Part shown: positions 60,684-64,000 of the stretch, piece after piece
How the letters are laid out: each line of letters starts with the position of its first letter
How positions within the stretch are numbered: the stretch's first letter is position 1
Assembly (NCBI GenBank): GCA_910583695.1
Contig: CAJTZL010000003.1
Coordinates: 1-64,000 of the forward strand
Length of the DNA: 64,000 nucleotides
DNA from: an uncultured Oscillibacter sp.
GTDB taxonomy: Bacteria; Bacillota; Clostridia; Oscillospirales; Oscillospiraceae
Reading direction: 5' to 3'
The notes under the pieces: model-generated
What the model was told of the DNA's origin: nothing
The model's input: the letters and a program-made list of their open reading frames with translations, nothing else
Database searches by the model: none
Position numbers and translations under genes: made by a program

Positions 60684-60722
60684 CCCTATTACATAAGGAA
60701 ACCTAAACCGGGAAAACGCAAC
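60684..60722 (-). promoter_or_regulatory. 39-bp ECF-type promoter-like element, array copy 3
   Basis: Identical in sequence to the element at 60585-60623. It lies just beyond the terminator of the upstream secreted-protein gene. Confidence 0.55.
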
Positions 60723-60728
60723 ATAAAA

Positions 60729-60762
60729 GGAAAGACCCGGAGCTACAGCTCCGAGTCTCTCC
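60729..60762 (-). terminator. terminator of the secreted-protein gene at 60916
   Basis: GGAAAGACCCGGAGCT and AGCTCCGAGTCTCTCC form an imperfect long stem, followed by TTTTAT on the reverse strand. Confidence 0.7.
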
Positions 60763-60915
60763 TTTTTCATATACAATAGTGCGCAAAATGCAAAAGGTAT
60801 TTTAGATGCTTTTTTCAGTATCCTCCAATGTCAATCTTTTATGGGGACTGCTTAAATCTCGCACTCTGCCAGTTTGAGCGGAAGCCAGACTTTTAATAAA
60901 ATAACGTAAAATTCA

Positions 60916-61350
60916 TCAAGATATGGTAGAAGAATACTTCTCTGAGGATTCCACTAGATTTCCTCGGCTGTCATAAACATATATCGTAGCCTTCACGCGA
61001 TAAGGGAATCCGCTATAAACGTTGTAAGTTTTGGCACTTCGAATTACAGAGGACTCGCTACTCCACCAGCTCTTTAACGTAGACCAAGTGCCATCTTTTT
61101 GTTGTAACTCTGCAAATATTTCAGCTGTATAGGACGGCTTTGTCATGGCGCTTACCTCACAAGAAGCCTCCCAGGTAAGCCCCTTACTGACATCCAAATC
61201 CACATAGAACGATGCAATATTTGCATATCTAGGTGATATTCCTTCGGTAGTGCTGCACTCGCCCGCAGCAAACGCGCTTCCTGATAGTAAGCACAGCACA
61301 ACAAAAAGGGCCAATGTGGACAGAGTATTCCTTAATGCGTATCGGTTCAT
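60916..61350 (-). CDS. hypothetical secreted protein under the 39-bp element
   Basis: A 144-aa protein with a signal peptide (MNRYALRNTLSTLALFVVLCLLSGSAFAA). The mature domain looks like a beta-sandwich (ISPRYANIASFYVDLDVSKGLTWEASCEVSAMTKPSYTAEIFAELQQKDGTWSTLKSWW and then TYNVYSGFPYRVKATIYVYDSRGNLVESS). The DUF6147-type secreted proteins of Clostridia have a similar pattern, but I am not sure of that assignment. The 39-bp element lies 40 bases upstream, directly after the stop codon of the probable anti-sigma gene. Confidence 0.7.
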   Translation of the reverse strand: MNRYALRNTLSTLALFVVLCLLSGSAFAAGECSTTEGISPRYANIASFYVDLDVSKGLTWEASCEVSAMTKPSYTAEIFAELQQKDGTWSTLKSWWSSESSVIRSAKTYNVYSGFPYRVKATIYVYDSRGNLVESSEKYSSTIS

Positions 61351-61389
61351 TCGTGATCTCCTCCATTTTTTTGATGTTTGGGATTTTCT

Positions 61390-61428
61390 CCCTCATAATA
61401 AGGAGACACAGAATTTGCAAAATGCAAC
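61390..61428 (-). promoter_or_regulatory. 39-bp ECF-type promoter-like element before the secreted-protein gene
   Basis: Reverse strand: GTTGCATTTTGC at the -35 side, then GTGTCTCCTTATTATGAGGG at the other end. It begins one base after the stop codon of the upstream gene, so the secreted-protein gene can be transcribed separately. Confidence 0.55.
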
Positions 61429-62187
61429 CTACAACACGAAAATATTTTCAACAAATTTTTTTACATCATCCGCCAGCAACTCGTTCGATGCGATTACGTC
61501 AATATAGATGTTATTTTTTAAATCGGTTGTAACTATATGAATGTAATCATCCTTAAAAATACAAAGGCCCTCATTACCATTGATTGTAATATTCTCAATG
61601 CTATCCGCATTTTCTGTGTCAACATTCAATGAACCGTGGCCATCGTATATAAGGACTTTAATCCACTCGCCATTTTCCTTTTCAAAGCTGGCATACCAAT
61701 CGTATTCACCTTCAGTATACGCAAAATCCTCTGGCAACCATTGAATATCTATATTTTGGAAATATTCGAACCCCGCTTTTGGATCATGAGTTCTTTGCGA
61801 TCTGCCCTCATTGCGCTCCCTAATATCCAGTTGGGTATATTCTTCTGTAATTGTGCGCACAAGATTCAATGTTGCTACACGGAACTCTTCGGAAACGGCA
61901 AAAGCGGTGGTAAACAGAAGCACGGAAATTCCCATAATGACCGCCGCCAGCCGCAGGACCTTCCCGGCCTTCCGCAGCCCGATCCTGCGCTGCTCCCTGG
62001 CAAAATGGCGGTCGATGGTTTCCAGGCACCGCTTGTCCACACTCTCCGGCACCTCGGCCTCCGGGTTATCCTGGAGCATTTCATTGAGGGCTATCAGTTG
62101 CTCGCCCTCCTTCTTCGCCACGCCCTCCATCAGCAGGGCAAAGTAGGCGTCGTCAAGTTCCTCAAGCAAGCGTTCGTGCTCGGTCAT
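61429..62187 (-). CDS. probable membrane anti-sigma factor (DUF4367-like C-terminal domain)
   Basis: A 252-aa protein. The N-terminal cytoplasmic helical part (about 1-90) is followed by one membrane helix (about 95-115, VLRLAAVIMGISVLLFTTAFAV). An extracytoplasmic domain of about 135 residues resembles DUF4367 (WLPEDFAYTEGEYDWYASFEKENGEWIKVLIYDGHGSLNVDTENADSIENITINGNEGLCIFKDDYIHIVTTDLKNN). The gene overlaps the sigma gene by 26 bases, typical of sigma/anti-sigma pairs. The ATG at 62187 has AGGAG nine bases upstream; the ATG at 62196 is an alternative. Confidence 0.75.
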   Translation of the reverse strand: MTEHERLLEELDDAYFALLMEGVAKKEGEQLIALNEMLQDNPEAEVPESVDKRCLETIDRHFAREQRRIGLRKAGKVLRLAAVIMGISVLLFTTAFAVSEEFRVATLNLVRTITEEYTQLDIRERNEGRSQRTHDPKAGFEYFQNIDIQWLPEDFAYTEGEYDWYASFEKENGEWIKVLIYDGHGSLNVDTENADSIENITINGNEGLCIFKDDYIHIVTTDLKNNIYIDVIASNELLADDVKKFVENIFVL

Positions 62188-62740
62188 GGCTTTCATCTCC
62201 TTTCATCAGTGCCGCCGCCTTCCGTTTGGCCCGTGTCAGCCGCATCCGCACGCTGTCCGGCTTGCAGCGTAAAAATTCCGCCAGTTCCTCGTTGTCCTGC
62301 CGCAGTACATACTTCCGGTAAAGAAGCTCCCGGTCCTGCTCGGGAAGCTGGGGCCATACCCTGTACAGGGCGTTCATCTGCTCCTCCAGTTCCAGCCGTG
62401 TTTCCGGCGGCGGGTCCGGCGATTCCAGCCGCTCCAGGCCGGCGTTCCCAATCGGTACGATATGCCTGTCCACGACCGTCTGATGCCGCTGGAAATTCCT
62501 GGCCCTGTTTTTGACGGTATATACAATATACACCGATAGGGCGGGGGCTGGCAAGCCCATAAGCGTATGAACTTTTTTGCAGAGACTTTCTACGGCGTCC
62601 TGTACGATGTCCTCGCAGTCCTGGCAGTCGGGGATCATGCGCAGAACGGTCGCGTACATCAGTCGGGAATATTTTTGGTACAGGTCCTTCATGAAGGCTT
62701 TGCCGCTTGGGTCTCCCGCGGGTACCGTGAATACGATCAC
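62162..62740 (-). CDS. ECF-type RNA polymerase sigma factor
   Basis: A 192-aa sigma-70 family protein. Region 2 is in KAFMKDLYQKYSRLMYATVLRMIPDCQDCEDIVQDAVESLCKKV. Region 4 is in YRVWPQLPEQDRELLYRKYVLRQDNEELAEFLRCKPDSVRMRLTRAKRKAA. It starts with GTG after AAGGAGGG. A 39-bp element matching those before two secreted-protein genes lies 20 bases upstream, suggesting autoregulation. The membrane protein encoded downstream is the likely anti-sigma factor. It is divergent from a second sigma factor gene. Confidence 0.88.
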   Translation of the reverse strand: MIVFTVPAGDPSGKAFMKDLYQKYSRLMYATVLRMIPDCQDCEDIVQDAVESLCKKVHTLMGLPAPALSVYIVYTVKNRARNFQRHQTVVDRHIVPIGNAGLERLESPDPPPETRLELEEQMNALYRVWPQLPEQDRELLYRKYVLRQDNEELAEFLRCKPDSVRMRLTRAKRKAAALMKGDESHDRARTLA

Positions 62741-62760
62741 TTTTATCCCTCCTTATTTTT

Positions 62761-62799
62761 CCCTATATACTAAGAGACACGGAAATCCGGAAATGCAAC
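62761..62799 (-). promoter_or_regulatory. 39-bp ECF-type promoter-like element before the sigma factor gene
   Basis: Reverse strand: GTTGCATTTCCGG at the -35 side, then GTGTCTCTTAGTATATAGGG. If the GTCTC segment is the -10, transcription would start about 25 bases before the GTG, a good distance for an autoregulated promoter. Confidence 0.55.
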
Positions 62800-62890
62800 C
62801 AAAAAATTTTATCTTTTTTAGAAAAAAGGTAAAAACAAGAAAACCCTGCACAACCAAAGGCCGCTGCGTAAAGAAATCGTGCAAAAGGCT

Positions 62891-62918
62891 TTGTTTCCCG
62901 CACAAACTATGCTATACT
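62891..62918 (+). promoter_or_regulatory. sigma-A-type promoter of the second sigma factor gene
   Basis: TTGTTT (62891-62896) and TATACT (62913-62918) are 16 bp apart, about 50 bases before the ATG. The 39-bp element is absent on this side. Confidence 0.55.
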
Positions 62919-62968
62919 AAAAAATATTCCAGTATCATCAGACGAACAGGAGAAAGGCAGGTGGTTCC

Positions 62969-63505
62969 ATGCTTCCGCTGATTATCACGGCAATTGAGGA
63001 CGAGGATGACAAAGCGTTTATGACATGGTTATATCTCCAATACCGCCGCCTAATCTATTCCGAGGTACGAAAGATCATCGGCAATACGGACGAAGTGGAG
63101 GACCTGCTTCAGTCGGTATTGGAGAAGCTGATTGAAAAAATTTCCCTGCTGAGGGGGATGGAGCAAAACAAGCTGGTGAATTACATCATCTCCACGGCAA
63201 AGAACACCGCGTACAACTCCCTCCGGGGGAAGGACAGGGCAATTCTATTGGAAGACCAGGAAGAGCTTGCCGATCCCGCGCCGATGCCGGAGGAACAGAT
63301 CATCGCGCAAGAGGACCTGTACCGCCTGGCCCGGGTGTGGGGCAGCTTGGACGAAAGGACACAGTACCTGCTTAGTGCAAAGTACATCTTAAAGAAAAGC
63401 GGCAAGGAGATTGCCGGTAACTTGAACATGCCCTCGGATAATGTGAGGACGGCGCTGGTTCGAGCCAGGCGCAAGGCCCGGCAGGCGATGGAGCAGAGGG
63501 TATGA
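62969..63505 (+). CDS. sigma-70 family (ECF-like) sigma factor
   Basis: A 178-aa sigma factor. Region 2 is in KAFMTWLYLQYRRLIYSEVRKIIGNTDEVEDLLQSVLEKLIEKI. Region 4 is in YRLARVWGSLDERTQYLLSAKYILKKSGKEIAGNLNMPSDNVRTALVRARRKARQAM. It is clearly paralogous to the sigma factor encoded divergently at 62162. No anti-sigma gene follows; a terminator does. AGGAGAAAGGCAGG precedes the ATG. Confidence 0.85.
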   Translation: MLPLIITAIEDEDDKAFMTWLYLQYRRLIYSEVRKIIGNTDEVEDLLQSVLEKLIEKISLLRGMEQNKLVNYIISTAKNTAYNSLRGKDRAILLEDQEELADPAPMPEEQIIAQEDLYRLARVWGSLDERTQYLLSAKYILKKSGKEIAGNLNMPSDNVRTALVRARRKARQAMEQRV

Positions 63506-63517
63506 TTTTTTTAGAAA

Positions 63518-63549
63518 AGGCGGAGAGAATAATTTCTCCCCGCCTCCGG
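63518..63549. terminator. bidirectional terminator
   Basis: AGGCGGAGAGAA (63518-63529) pairs with TTTCTCCCCGCCT (63533-63545, one bulge), followed by CCGGTTTT, between convergent genes. Confidence 0.7.
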
Positions 63550-63555
63550 TTTTAA

Positions 63556-64000
63556 TCACGCCGCTTTTTGAAATCGAAGGTTCTTTGCCCGCGTCTGAAG
63601 CTCCTGGCCCAGGAATTTCAGTGTGCCAAACTCGTCGTCCAGTCCGTCCAATTCGCGGCGGAGCACCTGCTCATAATGTCGCTTGCGCTCTTCAAGCCCC
63701 TGAATTTTCAGAACCCAACGCTCCATAACCGCCGGACTCTGGCACCCAGACTGAATAAAGTAGTCTGCCCGCTCCTGGTACTCGGCGATCTCCTTCTTCA
63801 CCGCCGCGTAGAACTCCTCGGTCATTTTGCCCCGCTGCTTTTCATCGTCAATGATGTAGAACGAATTGACCATCAGCGGCGTTTTTTTCTGGTTCAGCCC
63901 ACTCAGGATATTGATGAACTCCTCAAACACGTCCACCTTCTCCATAAAGGTCCGAGGGACAAAATAGAGATAGCCGTTGATGCTGAGCTTGGTGGCCTCA
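63556..64000 (-). CDS. DUF6744-like mobile-element protein, 5' end beyond the window
   Basis: The reverse frame is open from the window edge to 63556, giving at least 148 codons. The visible part reads EATKLSINGYLYFVPRTFMEKVDVFEEF and then a long helical, probably coiled-coil region (EEFYAAVKKEIAEYQERADYF, LEERKRHYEQVLRRELDGLDDEFGTLKFLGQELQTRAKNL). An internal ATG at 63945 is unlikely to be the true start, because the frame continues with protein-like codons upstream. It resembles the DUF6744 proteins of Firmicutes ICEs, an assignment from memory. Confidence 0.5.
   Translation of the reverse strand, partial: EATKLSINGYLYFVPRTFMEKVDVFEEFINILSGLNQKKTPLMVNSFYIIDDEKQRGKMTEEFYAAVKKEIAEYQERADYFIQSGCQSPAVMERWVLKIQGLEERKRHYEQVLRRELDGLDDEFGTLKFLGQELQTRAKNLRFQKAA

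Larger units (their letters stand above)
60356..60915. other. intergenic region with a tandem-repeat promoter array
   Basis: The 560-bp gap upstream of the secreted-protein gene holds three tandem units of about 99 bp, each carrying the 39-bp element listed separately. Copies 2 and 3 share 60 bp with one mismatch (60565-60624 and 60664-60723). The terminator of the next gene is at 60729-60762. Nothing coding is visible. Confidence 0.75.
49559..64000. mobile_element. left part of a probable integrative element inserted at tRNA-Pro
   Basis: A tyrosine integrase and an excisionase lie next to the tRNA 3' end. They are followed by a drop in GC (51.3-54.7 kb), small phage- or ICE-type regulators and orphan secreted proteins, and finally a gene that runs out of the window. 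No second copy of the tRNA 3' end was seen, so the other boundary must lie beyond 64000 or be decayed. Direct repeats GTTGCAAA at 49676 and 49687 may be integrase arm sites. No conjugation genes are visible in this part. Confidence 0.55.

Noticed and set aside
60485..60723. Tandem repeats considered as a CRISPR array
   Set aside because: There are only three units of about 99 bp with partly similar spacers, no cas genes nearby, and the same core occurs singly before two other genes; a promoter array fits better.

Overview
The window looks like a chromosomal segment of a high-GC member of the Clostridia, most likely an Oscillospiraceae gut commensal of the Flavonifractor / Lawsonibacter / Oscillibacter type. 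The evidence is the GC-rich codon use of the core genes, strong GGAGG ribosome sites, sigma-A style promoters, spore-type genes (a SleB-like hydrolase and a BclA-like protein), YlxM-Ffh, GdpP, the MurT/GatD pair, NADP-type glutamate dehydrogenase and TRAP-fed acid-sugar catabolism. Genus assignment is inference.

Positions 1-31 kb are mostly housekeeping. They hold mnmG, a cyclase-family hydrolase, murT-gatD, an ankyrin protein, a SleB-like hydrolase, gdhA, and a convergent cupin/AraC pair. A reverse-strand cluster follows (gdpP, two small membrane proteins, rplI, dnaB, tilS, hpt, ftsH), then the forward ylxM-ffh-rpsP-khpA operon. After that come a flavodiiron protein, a lipoprotein, a small membrane exporter, a GntR-ABC transporter operon, two COG0523-type metallochaperone GTPases and two membrane-anchored XRE regulators.

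Positions 30.6-48.1 kb are catabolic. A PrpR-N/Fis regulator is divergent from a nine-gene operon: DUF1537 acid-sugar kinase, Fe-alcohol dehydrogenase, DapA-like lyase, PdxA2, D-2-hydroxyacid dehydrogenase, TRAP DctP-DctQ-DctM and a phosphotriesterase-like lactonase. Next is a beta-galactosidase/GPH-symporter pair divergent from its AraC regulator, then a frameshifted BclA-like gene.

From a tRNA-Pro gene at 49.48 kb to the end of the window lies what appears to be one end of an integrative element. It starts with a tyrosine integrase and an excisionase next to the tRNA 3' end. GC falls in 51.3-54.7 kb, which carries small regulators. A run of reverse-strand secreted or membrane orphan proteins follows, then an ECF-type sigma factor with a probable anti-sigma protein, a second sigma factor, and a protein running off the window.

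Three points stand out. (1) GatD lacks the expected catalytic Cys and His, and MurT lacks the usual Asp motif that completes the glutaminase triad. (2) A strictly spaced 39-bp element occurs five times, in front of the element's sigma factor and of two secreted-protein genes (three tandem copies before one), suggesting a self-contained sigma regulon. (3) Two families of about 160-bp inverted-repeat-bounded intergenic elements abut stop codons.
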